Source of the DNA: Sciurus carolinensis
Lineage: Eukaryota; Chordata; Mammalia; Rodentia; Sciuridae
DNA: 64,000 nt
Direction of reading: 5' to 3'
Assembly (NCBI RefSeq): GCF_902686445.1
Contig: NC_062224.1
Location: 50,343,156 to 50,407,155 of the forward strand
Under the pieces are notes generated by a model, which did not search any database, was not told where the DNA came from, and was given only the letters and a program-made list of their open reading frames with translations. Shown in pieces: positions 25,589 to 37,900 of this stretch. Position numbers and translations under genes: made by a program. The stretch's first letter is position 1. Every line of letters begins with the position of its first letter.

Positions 25589-27039
25589 GATTGTGCCTGA
25601 GCAGCTGAAAATGAAAGGAAAAACAAAAAGCAGTATTATTTTACAATTGTTAGTATTCAGAAGAAATTTTCACTATGCCTGGCAAGCCAAACAAAGCTAC
25701 AGATGTCTCCGCTTTCTTTGTACACACCCACGAGGATGAACCTTTTCTGAACCGCTGATGAAAATAGGGAACTCCATTCTGACTGGAGAATGGAACAGCA
25801 AACCCTGCGCTTTGAGAAGCAAACCCCACCAGTCCTGTCAAAAGAAGGTCGCACCTTAAAAAACATCATGATTCAAACGCAGGTTTCTGTTCCGGCTCAT
25901 TTATTTGTACCAATTTCTTGCAGGTAGATTTTGCTTTCCGCAAGGGAGTCATTAAAATCTAGAGCAGGTTTGCAAAATTCGGAGGAATAGATACCAGCAT
26001 CTCCATACACAGCGCATCAAATAACTTAATGAAAGTTTTATTTTTTTAGATGAAAATAAGACCCTTGGGTTAAAAGTTTTAAGTCTGAACTTTACATGCT
26101 TGGAAATAGTTTGAGAAGTGCTGTACTACCCATTTTTTTTTTAATTACTATGATTAAACTTTATTTGATATAGTAATTTCTTTCAGATACCAAATTGTTT
26201 TCATGAAATTTGGTAAAACCTGAACACGTAACTTGAAAACGTGTATACTCTCAAACTATTACAGTGTAATGAAGCTCAACACTTTGTGTTTGAAAGATAT
26301 AGAGGACAAGCAGACTTTCTTGCATAAAACTCTTCCAATCCTTGTGCTTTGGAGAATTTTCTCAAAGCCGTGATAAATATATCTTTTTTACATTTCAAAA
26401 TAATATACTGAGTGGTGGTACCATTTTCCTCCCTAGAACTTCCACTCTATTAAACTTCCTAGTGAGAGCAGAATTCTGTGACTAAATTTTTATCCAGAGT
26501 ACCTATGTAGTTGCTATTAATTGCCCTATCGAAATTTGAAATCAACATTTTGTACCTAGTGTCTTTTTTTATTATAAATGAATCTTTTATGCGTATTGGT
26601 ATGGCAGCACAGATTTTGGTCTATTTAAAATTGTAACGACTTCCATTATTCTTGATTGTAGATTGATTGATTAAAAAGAAGTAATGTACTTTTTTCAAAT
26701 TAAGTCAATCAATTAGGATGCCTACTATGTGCAAGGTTGATGGATTCTAATAGGACTTTGAGCCTGTTTTTCTTCTGAAGCAATTAACACCCAACCTTGA
26801 GTTCAAAGAGTCAGAACTTTGCATAAACCCATCTCAGTCCCATAGCTGTGTGTTCTGGCTTGTTCGTGCAAAACGCAAGCCTTTGGGCTAAAGATTTGCG
26901 TCACTTTTAGCCCATTTAAATCTCTTCGTTAGAGTGCCTGTGAATATGTGAAGTTTGATGGCTGAGTCATTAAAATCAAGAGGCATTTGAGATTAGGTTT
27001 ATCCAAGCAGACCATGCTGTTTTGTTCTTGTTCTTTTTT

Positions 27040-27395
27040 TTAAGTACATTTTATTTGTTCTTTTTAGATATCCCTGATAGTAGAGTGTATTTTGACATAT
27101 TGTACCTGCATGGCATATAACTTCCCATTCTTTCAGATGTACATGATGTGGAGTTACACTGGTCATGTGTTCATATATGGACATAGGAAAGTTTTGGCAA
27201 GCCATTCTACTGTCTTTTCTATTCCCATCCCCCCTTCCTTCCCTTCATTCCCCTTAGTCCAATCCAATGAACTTTTATACTCCTTTCCCCTTATTGTGTG
27301 TCAGCATCTGCATATCAGACAGAACATTCGACCTTTGATTTGGGGGGACTGGTTTATTTCACTTAGCATAGTTCTTTCCAGTTCCATGCATTTTG
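27040..27395 (-). mobile_element. L1 LINE 3' end, 5'-truncated
   Basis: This is the reverse complement of a squirrel L1 3' UTR and end of ORF2: 'acttcccattctttcag', 'catgatgtggagttacactg', 'tttatttcacttagcatag'. The left edge is an AT-rich remnant of the poly-A tail. Confidence 0.85.
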
Positions 27396-28043
27396 ATCAA
27401 GATCCTAAAACTGGGGATCTCAGACTTGATGGAAGCACGAGGGGCTGACTGCTTTGAGGTAGGAGTAAGGGAATTTTCTCCTAGAGCTCTAGGAGAGTTC
27501 AGACATGCTCATAGTCAGAGAATTAATCCTGTTGAATAAGAACAGAAGGTTTTTCCACCTTCCCTGAACAGAGTGCTCATGAGGACTCGTGACCATGCAA
27601 TGGGACGGTGCCGGGATCTTCTTATATATGTGTCCTTTCTTTTGATCTGTTTAAGATGACTGGTCACTGGGGGAAAGGTGTCTTTTGAGAGCACTGTTAT
27701 CATGTAAAATACTGGACAGGAAGGAACCCTATGGGTCATCTGACCTACACAGTGGTGTGGGAGCCACTCACACCACTTTCTGGGAGCTAATTGCTACATT
27801 TGCAAGAATTACAACAGGGTGCCAGTTGTCAAACATAGCTGTTATTAAAATTAAATTGTATAAATTCATAATTAAATGCATTATTTTAAAAGCAAAGGTC
27901 AAATTCAAAGGGCATCACTTCCAGATTATTTTACTACACTTTGCCGTTATCTGCATTCTCAAGATTATTTTATGTGATGTTGGATACACTGGCAGTATTG
28001 TCATGCAGGAACCTGACTTCAGATGTAGTGAAGGTGTTTGGTG

Positions 28044-28127
28044 TGCAACAAGTCAGTTTATGGCCAGAGCCGTGGCCACCTGACTTGCTCTTCAGAGGAT
28101 TGTTTGTGAGGGCGATGCCAGGACTCC
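28044..28127 (+). repeat. Diverged dispersed repeat, copy 2
   Basis: Partner of 25491-25588, ungapped over the first 41 nt, then a 14-nt gap and a further 43 nt. Confidence 0.45.
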
Positions 28128-28629
28128 AGCAAGTGCTACAGATCAGGGCTCCATTCTTCCAGAAAGCTAGCTGTCACCTTCACCAGCATGTCATCAGACC
28201 CAGCCCATTTGTTTTTGTACATGAGACTGGGGTGCAGAGATGAACAAAATCCTGCAGCTGGTAACCATCAGTGCCAAGTCTAGACTGCAGTCTCCCAGTG
28301 ATGGTCTCAGTGCCTACCTTTCTGTTTTACTGCTCAAAGAGAGCAGTCCTGAAAGGCACAAGGGACAAGAATCAGGGTTATCTGGAGGCATTATCTCCAA
28401 GGTTCCCCTGTCATTAATGACAGCACTGCGGGGACTCAGGTCGTACATGAGGAGAGGAGATGCTTAGCTAACCCAGAAATCAAATGTAGTTGCCAGATGG
28501 GTGGCTTTCTGCTCCCTGGAGATCACCTCACTCATGTCCATATGGTTATTGAATAGAAGAGGGAAGAAAGAATGACTAACACTTACCACCACTTGCTGGT
28601 ATGTTCTACACGTATTTGCCAATTTATTT

Positions 28630-28766
28630 CACGCTTCCTCCATGAGAATGTAAGTTCCACAAAGTCAGAGACATGTCCTTGTGTGACACTGTACACCCTG
28701 CTCCCCGAATAGCACCCTGTACAGAGGAAGCACTCAATAAAGATTTTCAAATGAATGAATGAATGA
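28630..28766 (+). mobile_element. L2 LINE 3' end with AATG tail
   Basis: 'gagaatgtaagttccac', 'gaggaagcactcaataaag' and the (AATG)n tail are diagnostic of L2. It ends about 80 bp before the FRMD4A coding exon. Confidence 0.8.
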
Positions 28767-28844
28767 AGCAATCAGTCCAGCTTGGGACCCTCTGACCCTT
28801 TGAGTTCTAGACTCTCAGTGACCACCATTTCTCTTCCCCTGTAG

Positions 28845-28910
28845 ATGACGGAGGGTCGTCGATGTCAAGTCCATCTTCTTGATGACAGGAAGCTGGAACT
28901 CCTAGTACAG
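28845..28910 (+). CDS. FRMD4A: FRMD4A coding exon (first 22 residues, start of FERM domain)
   Basis: This 66-bp exon is 22 codons long, begins with ATG and ends in phase 0. It reads MTEGRRCQVHLLDDR then KLELLVQ, which I recognise as the N-terminus of FERM domain-containing 4A. The acceptor is a pyrimidine run ending in cctgtag (28838-28844), with branch-point-like ctgac/gtgac motifs upstream. The donor is CAG|GTAAATT at 28911. The peptide is the first strand of the FERM F1 lobe. FRMD4A is a cytoplasmic scaffold that links the Par complex and cytohesin-1/Arf6 signalling at epithelial junctions and is also expressed in neurons (family knowledge). The paralogue FRMD4B, as I recall it, has Met rather than Arg at residue 6, so FRMD4A fits better. 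Another FRMD4A isoform carries extra residues before this Met; I did not find an exon for them here, so they probably lie upstream of the window. The next coding exon was not found by eye in the 35 kb downstream, so this is a partial gene. Confidence 0.93.
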
Positions 28911-28977
28911 GTAAATTTTTTCTGGTCAACCTTCAAAGTTTCTTCTGAGTTTAATGAGATTCAAAAGTTGCTTCAGC

Positions 28978-29001
28978 GGGGGTGGGGGTGGGGGGTGGAC
29001 G
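28978..29001 (+). repeat. G-rich run just downstream of the coding exon
   Basis: 'gggggtgggggtggggggtgg' starts about 68 bp inside the intron after the FRMD4A exon. Intronic G runs near donors often act as splicing enhancers (general knowledge), and the run has G-quadruplex potential. Confidence 0.7.
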
Positions 29002-30077
29002 GGAACAATGTCAACTGTTTTTAAGTTTCTATTAAAATCTGTGGGAGAATGGCAAGGACACACCATGAGTTTTGTGTGTGTGCTATTTTTGTTCAGTCAG
29101 TTTCTGTGAACCGTACCTCAGGCATTCAAGGCCAGATGTATATCTATCCTATTGTTCCGATCTCTAGAAAAGGAAATTCCACAACTGCCATTAGCTATTC
29201 TCTCTGCTCAGAAGGAGTTAACTGTAATGGAACCTAAATAATAACTCTTGCTGTAACTAAAACTGATTTAGTCTCCCTTGCTCAGAGGGGATAGAAAACA
29301 GTTCATTCTTTTCAAGTTGAGCTCTCATAGTTGTAAGGAAAAGGAACAGTCTCTGTGCTCTGTCTTCCCTCCAAGGTCTAAGTGACCCCCTCCCTTCCCC
29401 CATCCGGTGGGTGGACGTCACCTTCACTGGTGAACATCTGGAGAAGCTGAGACACAGGAAATCAGCCAATTTTTCCCCAAACTGAGAACACATTGGGGTC
29501 AGAAAAGTCAGAGAAATCATTAGCATCACAGACCCTGGTCTTGCTCACCTTGTTCTTGAAGAAAAGGATTGTTTTTCCCAGAACCTAAAAAATGGTGATG
29601 TTTCTGAACCTGATTTAAAGAGCTCTAAAGTCTGTTGTTCATCTTCAACTTTTATAACTCCACTTGGCTGATGTTCTCAAATGTCTGTCTCAGGTTCTGA
29701 GGGGGTTGCATCTTGTCCCCCAGGACATTTTGCCAGAAAGATGCTACAGTTCATCAGAGGTCTGGCATGCTGCCCACTGTCTCGCTCCCAGAGAAATTAG
29801 TGCATTGAAGAGGAGAGATTCATGTGCAGACAGTCTCTGGTGTCTTGTACATGCTGCTAGGATTTAAAAATGCTCAGATTGCAAACGGTAAGAGCTGGTA
29901 CTTTGAGATTGCAAACTTTTAAGAGTTGATTCTAAAGGCATTATAATTGCAGTAAAGGAAATAGAGAAACTAAGGAAAGACTCATAATCACATCACACTA
30001 ATTCAACTACTATTCTCATTTTGGTGCAATTCTTTCCAGTATTTTTCATATTTATATTTTTGTATGGTTGTAATCAT

Positions 30078-30229
30078 TTATTTATTTATTTTTAATTTTT
30101 TTAAAAAATTGTAGATGAACACAATACCTTTATTTTACTTATTTGTTTTTTATGTGGTACTGAGAATCAAACCCAGTGTCTCACATGTGCTAGGTGAGTG
30201 CACTACCACTGAGCCACAACCCCAGCCCA
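30078..30229 (-). mobile_element. ID SINE with 11-bp target-site duplication
   Basis: This is a full-length reverse-oriented ID with its AT-rich tail on the left. 'gttgtaatcat' occurs at 30067-30077 and again at 30230-30240, a perfect target-site duplication. Confidence 0.92.
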
Positions 30230-31199
30230 GTTGTAATCATAATGGTTGTATGATTCTATATATTTTCTTTTTCTGCTTAATACTGTCTTTTGCTAACATT
30301 TTCCAACACACTATGAATTGTCATCTTTGTTAAGAACTGCAAAATTTCCAGAAATGGATATACTATTATTATCTAATCTTTCATCCATGTGGGTACTTTT
30401 AAGTATTTTTAAAAAATTGTTTTTCCACTATTGCAAGTAAATGCTATGATGAACTTATTCCTGTGCATAGTTATCCCATATCTTAGGTTATGTCCTTATT
30501 AGGCTAGATTCTATGGCCTCCGGTCTTGTTAAAAGTCTGACTTGTGTTTGGATGAGGGTGAGTGGAGCAATAAAGGAAAACTATTAAGTTGAGCAAAACC
30601 TTTCCAATTAGCAGAATCTCTCACTGACCCACATCCGATGCTTTGTATTGTTAGGAATTAGGGTGAAAAGTTTATAGGTGAGTGGTCTCTCTGGTATGTT
30701 TTATAGGCTTTTCCTAAATCCATGCTTGGGGCCTTAGACGGGGGCCATCTTCTGGGCAGGAAATGAGACTTCGAGTGGCAGTCCAGTTACTGCACCTTGG
30801 CCTGGGAAAATCTGAATGGGGGCAGCCTGGATAGAATTGAGTCACAGAAAATATGTTTAGTTACTGATGTGCACATTGGGAACTGTTGACCTCAACACTG
30901 CAAAATCAAGAAAATGTTGAATTAGGTCAAGCAAGAGGAACCCGTGCTCTTGCCACCCCTGGATGGGATACACTTTGCACGGAATTCCCTCTTCCTAGAA
31001 GGCTTTCTTTCACTCCCCTCCCCTCAGCCTGGCTAGTTTCCATTCAGGACACTCCCCCACCCAACCCCAGAGGCTTTTCCTGAGCCTCCCACCACCCTCC
31101 CTGCATCTGGGTTTTAGCTACTGCCGCCCTGTTTAGCTCTTCCAACAGGATCAAGCCTTGTCACCATTGCTTGTTGACTTTTTCCCATTTCCCAGAGCC

Positions 31200-31308
31200 C
31201 CCAGCAACTTGAGGGTTGGGCCTGTGTCTTGAGTCCCTAGTACCCAGGACAATGCCTGGCACCTGATGTCACTAAATAAAAACTTGTTGAATGAAAGAAT
31301 GTACGAAC
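31200..31308 (+). mobile_element. L2 LINE 3' end
   Basis: 'caatgcctggcacctgatg', 'aaataaaaacttgttgaatg', then an AATG-like tail. Confidence 0.75.
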
Positions 31309-31399
31309 CCACAGATGCCTCGCTATTACTTCCTTCAAGGACTTCTTGCCATAGTACCAACTGCTTGGCAGGGGACTTGTTTAGCACACATGAAACATT

Positions 31400-31531
31400 A
31401 TGTGTAGCCCAGCACAGTAGCGTGTGCCTATGGTCCCAGTGGCTTAGAAGACTGAGGCAGGAGGATTACAAGTTCAAAGTCAGCCTCAGCAACTTAGCAA
31501 AGCCCTCACCAACTCAGCAAGATACTGTCTC

Positions 31532-31533
<2 letters not shown>
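31400..31533 (+). mobile_element. B1-like (7SL monomer) SINE
   Basis: 'gactgaggcaggaggattac', 'agttcaaagtcagcctcagc' and 'actgtctctaag' are the 7SL-derived body. There is no ID unit; it runs straight into a GA repeat. Confidence 0.85.

Positions 31534-31579
<46 letters not shown>
31534..31579 (+). repeat. (GA)n microsatellite on a SINE tail
   Basis: Twenty-two uninterrupted GA units follow the B1 body on the same strand. Confidence 0.95.
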
Positions 31580-31582
<3 letters not shown>

Positions 31583-33164
31583 GAGGAAAGCAGGAAAAGA
31601 GTTTTTTTTAAAAAAAATGTGTGTGTGGGTGTGTGTTTATGGAAAGATTCTAACGTCCATTGCAGAGTGGGCTTTAGCAAAACTTGGAGAAAGAAGGTTA
31701 AAACTAATGGACAAAACCCAACTAAAATACATGAATTTTATTTCTCCTCTACAAAGTTCTGTTGTCCAGAAATATAAGGCAGAATCTTTTCCAAAGGCAG
31801 TCCCTATTCTGCAACTTTGGACCCTTTTCTAGGTTTTAAATAGCACATAACATTTTGGTGTTCTGTGTTTGTAGGGTGATAACTTTCAGTCATTTATACT
31901 TTAGTCACCAAAATATATAAAGTATTGAAAGTGTTGTTGTTAAGAATAATTTTGGAATTTTTGTCATAAACCTTGAACTAAGCGGTGCCTTTTGAGATCT
32001 TTTGGCCTGTGATTATAGGGAAGGGGAGAGATGGAAAAGGCACCTGCATTTTCCTACCAAGCTTTGTAAGGTGGGGAGGCTGGTTTGGAGGAAGGTTTGT
32101 CTCCTACAGGGAAGCAGAGTTTTTAACAAGGTGACTTCATTTATACAAGGTGATCGTCTGACAAAACATTCATAAGAAGTGGCAGAAGTGCCAGGTATAG
32201 TTTGCAGCTACTAGCTAGCCAGGAAGGAGACTCATCCAAGTCTGCACGCAGGCTTCAGAAGCAGGAGGCTGCCTCCAGCGTAAACACCATGGCTTCAGCA
32301 ACTCACTCCCCGACTGGCCACTGTCAAGAGTCGCTTGCCTTCCGGAGGATGCTGGGAACCAGCCAGCCATGCAGATAATTCCATGCAGTGGTGTAATCCT
32401 GACCGCTCTGAGCATAACAGTTCCTTTCTCTGGGTTACAAAGAAAAATGGCAGTAATTCTAATATTTAATGTTTATTCTCCACAGCACTTTGAGATTACT
32501 AAGTGAAATCTGTGCTTCCAAATCTCTGATTGTTCCCTGTAAATTGCACATTGCCCATAATGCGGGAGGACAGAAGGTCAGCAGTGCACGTGTTAGAAAT
32601 TACTCCTTAATCCACAGGCAATTTCCTGACACCTGTGTCTTTGCCATGTATCTCCTTAAGTCCTTAAATTCCAGTAAGAGCAGCTGAAAGGACCGGGTGA
32701 ATGTTCAGGAGCAGGTCGTGGATAGGTAGGTGGCAGATCACACAGCCACGTCATTGTTCAGTCCAATTTGCAGGCAGTGTCTTTTGCTCTGTCATCTGAA
32801 ATTGTTTCCACCATTTCCAAATTTACTCAAAAAGCTTTCATCAGAATGAGAGAGGCCAGCATCATCCATGTCTCTGACTCGACCTCTTCCTGAGGCTTCT
32901 GTAGCCGGAAAAGGAAAAGTGTTGGGTTTGTTTAATGTTAAGCTCAAATTCTCAAGTTTTGTCTTCCTATCGTTGCTCCTTTAAAATATTTTTCTTAATT
33001 GTTTATGTGAACATGTATTTGGAGGAGCAATTTTTTTTTTTGTTGTTTCTGAAAAGTGTGACTCATTTCAGTTTCTTCACTGGCTTTAAGGGGAACTGCC
33101 CAACTTTTCATGATCAAACTTTAATGTGATATCGATTGCTAGGTCCTAAAAAGCAGAGTACCAT

Positions 33165-33535
33165 AATTTTTTTAAAATTTATTTATTTTTTTATTGTAAA
33201 CGAATGGGGTACAACTTGTTTCTCTGTTTGTACATGAAGTAGAGGTGTACCATTTGTGTAATCATACATGTACATAGGGTAATGGTGTTTGATTCATTCT
33301 GTTATTTTTTCCTTCCCCCCACCCCTCCCACCCCTCTTATCCCACTATACAGTCCCTCCTTCCTCCATTCTTGCCTCCCTCCCCCCCCATTATGTATCAT
33401 CATCCGCTTATCATCGAGATCATTCGTTCTTTGGCTTATCTCACTTAGCATGATTTTCTCCAATTTCATCCATTTGCCTACAAATGCCATAATTTTATTA
33501 TTCTTTATGGCAGAGTAATATTCCACTATATATAT
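33165..33535 (-). mobile_element. L1 LINE 3' end (main segment of an inverted L1)
   Basis: Reverse-oriented 3' UTR and the end of ORF2. On the minus strand the frame reads VEYYSAIKNN, then KWMKLEKIMLSEIS, which is the L1 ORF2 C-terminal pattern. The poly-A side is on the left. The segment stops at about 33535, where the strand of the L1 text flips. Confidence 0.85.
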
Positions 33536-33540
33536 AGTGG

Positions 33541-33683
33541 AAGAAGATCTACAAGCAATGAACAAACATATGAAAAAATGTTCAACATCTCTAAGTAATA
33601 AGAGAAATGCAAATTAAAACTACCCTAAGATTCCATCTCACCCCAGTTAGAATGGAGGAGAGCATTTTGAAAATAAACAAAGG
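33541..33683 (+). mobile_element. L1 5'-inverted segment (same insertion)
   Basis: It carries plus-strand L1 ORF2 text from slightly further 5' in the element: 'gaacaaacatatgaaaaaat', 'gagaaatgcaaattaaaact', 'ccatctcaccccagttagaa'. It abuts the preceding minus-strand segment at an AT dinucleotide run, the signature of twin priming. Confidence 0.8.
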
Positions 33684-34842
33684 GCTATGTGCTTTAGCTA
33701 TAGTGAGAATAATTTAAGGAAGACATTGAGGGGAATTTGCAGACAGTTCCAATAGGTAGACTACTGGAACCTGTCCCTAGGGAGGGTTCTGGACTCTTTC
33801 TCCTGAGTTTCTTAAAAATAGGATGGATTTTTCACTAGACTGGAATGATTGAGGTGTGGCCCTTCCTTATTAGGTTCCCTGGAGGCTAAGGATATTCTAT
33901 GACATTGTGTCTTACAGGAACACAGCCAGTATGAGAAATGAAACTTTTGCCTTCTTCCCTTTGACTGTCTTGTTTTACTACTTTGTCCATCACTTTAAGT
34001 GAGTAGATATTATGCTCCACTGGCCAGATTTCTTCCTTTTCATGATAAAACTTCACACACCAGTGTCCTCCCCATCCCACAGTCTGTGGGTCTGTGGAGG
34101 AAGCTTCTCCATAATGTGAGATTGTGTTCTAAGTTCCACATTGTCTGAAGATAATTATGTTTCCCTCCTCTGACCCAGTCTCTCAGCAGCCACTGGCAGG
34201 ACATTTATAACTGCCACATCTAGTATAATAGAGGAACAAAGTGTCCCCAGGATTCTGAGAAATGGAGCAAACTAACTGGTCAGTGTTTTCAAGAGAATTA
34301 AAGATAACATCTAGATTGCTGCTATATATAACATGGTGTTCCTAGGACAGAAGATCAGGACAGGTCTTAAAGCTGCGCTGTATAGGACAGCAGCTTCCAG
34401 CCACAGGTGGCCATCAAGTGCTCCAGATGTGGCCAGTGCAGATGAAGATGTGTCTAAAGTATAAAATACAGGCCAGATTTTAAAGATTTCATATAAAAAA
34501 GTAAAATGTCTTACGAGTGATTTTTCCATTGATGATTCCACATTGAAATGATAGCATTTTGTATATATTAGAAAATCTATACTTAAAATATATGCTTAAA
34601 TTAATCTCACCTGTTTCTTTTCCTTTTGCCATATTGCCATCAAAAAATTAAAATCGGATATTGGGCTCACTTTGTGGCTCACATTATGTTTCTGTTGGAT
34701 GATGACCTCTAAAGGATAGAGAAAATAACAAGAGAAGAAATTATCAACATAACGAGATCACTGAGAGTTGCCCAGATTTCATATTGGATGTCTGGCACAG
34801 TACTAACTACATTTTATAATTCTTTTTAGAGTTTCTGTGGAG

Positions 34843-34985
34843 TATATCTGATAAACCCTCACAATGACTGTGTGAAGTAGGTGCTCAGATAAGCAAACAG
34901 AATCACAGAGGTTAAATAACTTGCTCAAGGTCACATAACTGGGTAACTAAATGCATCTTGAGCTTGTGGCTTCTGGTTTTCTTTT
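34843..34985 (-). mobile_element. MIR SINE
   Basis: 'gaggttaaataacttgctca' and 'aggtcacataactgggtaac' are the reverse-oriented core. Confidence 0.8.
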
Positions 34986-37900
34986 CATGGCACCATAACA
35001 GGTATATACACTAAGAACCTGAGACACGATGCAGTTTAATGTGGGCCCTGACTGGCCGCTACTGCCTAATGATAGGAATTAAAGACTTTGAACCTTATCT
35101 CAAGTGTACAACTAAAGATGGGTGTATCCAAGCTCACCTCATTCCCTTGAACTCAGTTTCTCTGTCCAGAAAAGATTTCGACACATGAGGCACAGGACGA
35201 ATGATTTTCACATCATGTGTGAGCCTCAGGCTGGCAGGTGTGAAGTACCTTCTAGGGCAGGAGATGACATAACTGTATCCTTCCCTTCACTCTTCTCTGA
35301 CAATGACCCTGTGATTATCCTGTAGGTTGAGATCATATAAGTTCTGAATAAAGTAGCGCTGAGGACAAAGTAAACATTCTGGCCTACCAGGGCTAGATAA
35401 AAAAAGTGTATATGACTTTGGGAAAAAAAAATATGGAACTCTAATAGTGCTACATAGAATAAATGAACAGACGTGGGCTCTGTCCACAAGGGCTCACACC
35501 TGCGTACACACTCACCCTCACCCCGCCTCCTGAACCACTTCCATGCTGAATAATGTTCTTTTGTAAAAATGTAAAAGGATTATTTTCTACTAAGTAGACC
35601 AGGAATTTCCCCAAAGCACATATTGCCAAAACAAGAAGGAAAATAAAATAGAGTTGATTCCCTGTCTTCTCAACGGAGCAGGGTGGGCAGGTGGGCTCGT
35701 CCTGATTTGCTGGCTGGGCTATCTACTGAAGCGTGATCCATGTCTACCATCTGCTCCTGTCTGCGCTGAATTCACCAAGTTACTGTCTCAGCCAAGGACT
35801 AAGATGCTGTGCTCAGAGGCTGGGAGCAGACAGAGGGGCTCAGTGTTATGAACCTTCTGTCCGGGACCTCCCAGGCCACCAGGCCACCTCATCAAACAAG
35901 AGCCAAAGGGGAGTCAAGCAGCCCTGCGTTGGGCTGACCTCAGACTTCAGCATGATTGCCATCATCATTTATTAGGCTCCTCTCTTGCAAAGCTGGGCAC
36001 ACCACCAAATGAGCAAAACAGATGTCTTTCTAGCCCCTGGGGATGCTTGATAATATTTAACATTTTAAAGGCACATAGTGAAGCAAATAAATGTTAAGAT
36101 ACAGAGTATAGATGGAGTATGTGATGGTAACTCCACATGTAACCAAAGGTTCATTTAGTGGTATGGAGGAATAAAAAAATAGTTCATAATGTATACCTGG
36201 TCAGTGTGGGGACAAACAGATAAATAGTGCTGTACATCTCTGTTCTCCAGCCAGGGCCTTTATAGAAAAGTTGGTGAGCTCTCTTTCTGAGACAGTTGAG
36301 AACAAAGGAGAATCTCAGTCTCCCTGGGGGGACGTTAGAGAAGGCCAAGTGTCAGAATGCAGCAGATTGATGCCACTGTTTGGGCCTCTCCATCCCTACC
36401 CCAACACACTCACACAGCTCCAGAGCCAGACAGCTCAGCCAGGTGCAGGGCGAGGGAGGAGAGACGCCATCTCTGCATTTCCTGCTCCCAGACTGACCCG
36501 GTCCAGGCTGCTGGTTGCCTAGCAACCCTCCTTCTTTGCTCCCCTCCTCCACCTCTTCCTCTTGTTTCTGCACCCCATTTCCCCCTTGATGCTAATTTTA
36601 ACCTGTTTTTAAATGCAGTCACTGTAACCACTTGAAATTGCCAATATTTGGCCAACTTTCTCCTCCAAAAAGGATAGTCTCATGTGGGTCAAACCAAATG
36701 TGAAGGGAGATGGAGGGGAGGGAAGGCATAGCATGGCACCTGTCCTTCCTGGTGTGGGTCATGCTCCAGAAAGTTGCTTTTTTGGTTTTGGTTTGCTTTT
36801 GTTTTATTGATGAGTCCATTTTTTATGCTATTTTTGCAAAACCATTTCCAGTTGTCCTCTAGACTTGTGCAGATAAGGACCCTCAGGAGGTAACCGTGAA
36901 ACTACATGCTGCTTGTTTCTTTCGGCTAAAGGGACAAGAGAAGGGAGGAGGGACATTAAAATGAACTGAACACACAGTGCAATTGAACAAAACTTGGGTC
37001 ATGGTATCCATCAGGGAAAGGCACACAAACACACACCGTCCCCCAGAGGAGGGTTTGGAAATGAAAAGAAAACTGACCCTGGCCCAGGGTGACAGCAGCC
37101 TGAGAGTAACACATCTAGGATTGACACTGGTTTGTGGCTGTTGTTTTAATTATTATTGATTTGGGCACATTGCCCAATTCACATGCTAGCTTATTTGGTA
37201 AATATCTGAAGTTCCTACACCGTGCTACACAGATCTGACTGCCCCTCCTTTTGAGCTGAATCTGTGTCCAGAAGTGATAACTGAGTTTTTAGGCTGTGCA
37301 TTCTTTGCAAATCCAGTGACAGATTCTTCCTATTCCTCAGACAGGCGGAGTGTTGCACTGCTTGCTCTATAGTGCCTGGGACAGCTCCCCTTCTTCATGC
37401 ATATCTATCCATGAATCCTGTCCTCTCTTGTCAGGAGGGACCTGGAGGGATGTGGGGAGCTGTGACTTGTCTTACCCAGCCAGAAAAAGAGGGGAAGAAA
37501 GTCCTGCTCCCGGGAGAGAAATAGTGTTGTCAGGTAGCAGAGGTGGTGGAGGAAGGTGGTGGCAAGTTTGAGGGGATCTCTGCTGTGCTGTGGCTCCCCC
37601 AGAATCTTCTCACCTCATGGACTGTCCCCATAGCCCTTAAGTTGCTGTTTTCCGTTTCCTCACTCACTCAGCACAGAGCTAATAATGTAGCTGTCAGAGC
37701 AGTGTGGAAGATTTCCAGATTTTGCCAAAGTCCCTGTCCCAACCCTCTGCTGCCTCCTGGGTCTCTGTAACTGCCCGCACACGTGGCAGTCCCGACTCCA
37801 TACACCCACCCATGCACCTTACCCTACTCCTCATCAAACCCAGGCCATCTTTCTCTTGCACCTCCTTTGAAATTGAACCCTGAGTCTCCAAATCGGCAAC

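Larger units (their letters stand above)
3973..28844 (+). other. FRMD4A: Inferred intron 1 of FRMD4A
   Basis: The intron is bounded by GTAATG at 3973 and cctgtag at 28844. It contains only scattered repeats, listed separately. Long stretches in which I see no recognisable element are 4000-6470, 6520-7450, 8250-9670, 14300-16170, 17020-18580, 19540-20470, 21530-23840, 24080-25490 and 25590-27030. Short open frames there are the chance product of unconstrained DNA. Confidence 0.55.

Noticed and set aside
28845..28910. Assignment to FRMD4B instead of FRMD4A
   Set aside because: The exon has Arg at residue 6, where I recall FRMD4B having Met. The remaining residues fit both paralogues closely, so this rests on few differences.
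31266..31832. 188-codon plus-strand frame
   Set aside because: It starts in an L2 tail, crosses a B1 SINE and translates the (GA)n repeat as an Arg-Glu run.
33302..33565. 87-codon minus-strand frame with protein similarity
   Set aside because: The similarity is the L1 ORF2 C-terminus; it is part of the truncated L1, not a host gene.
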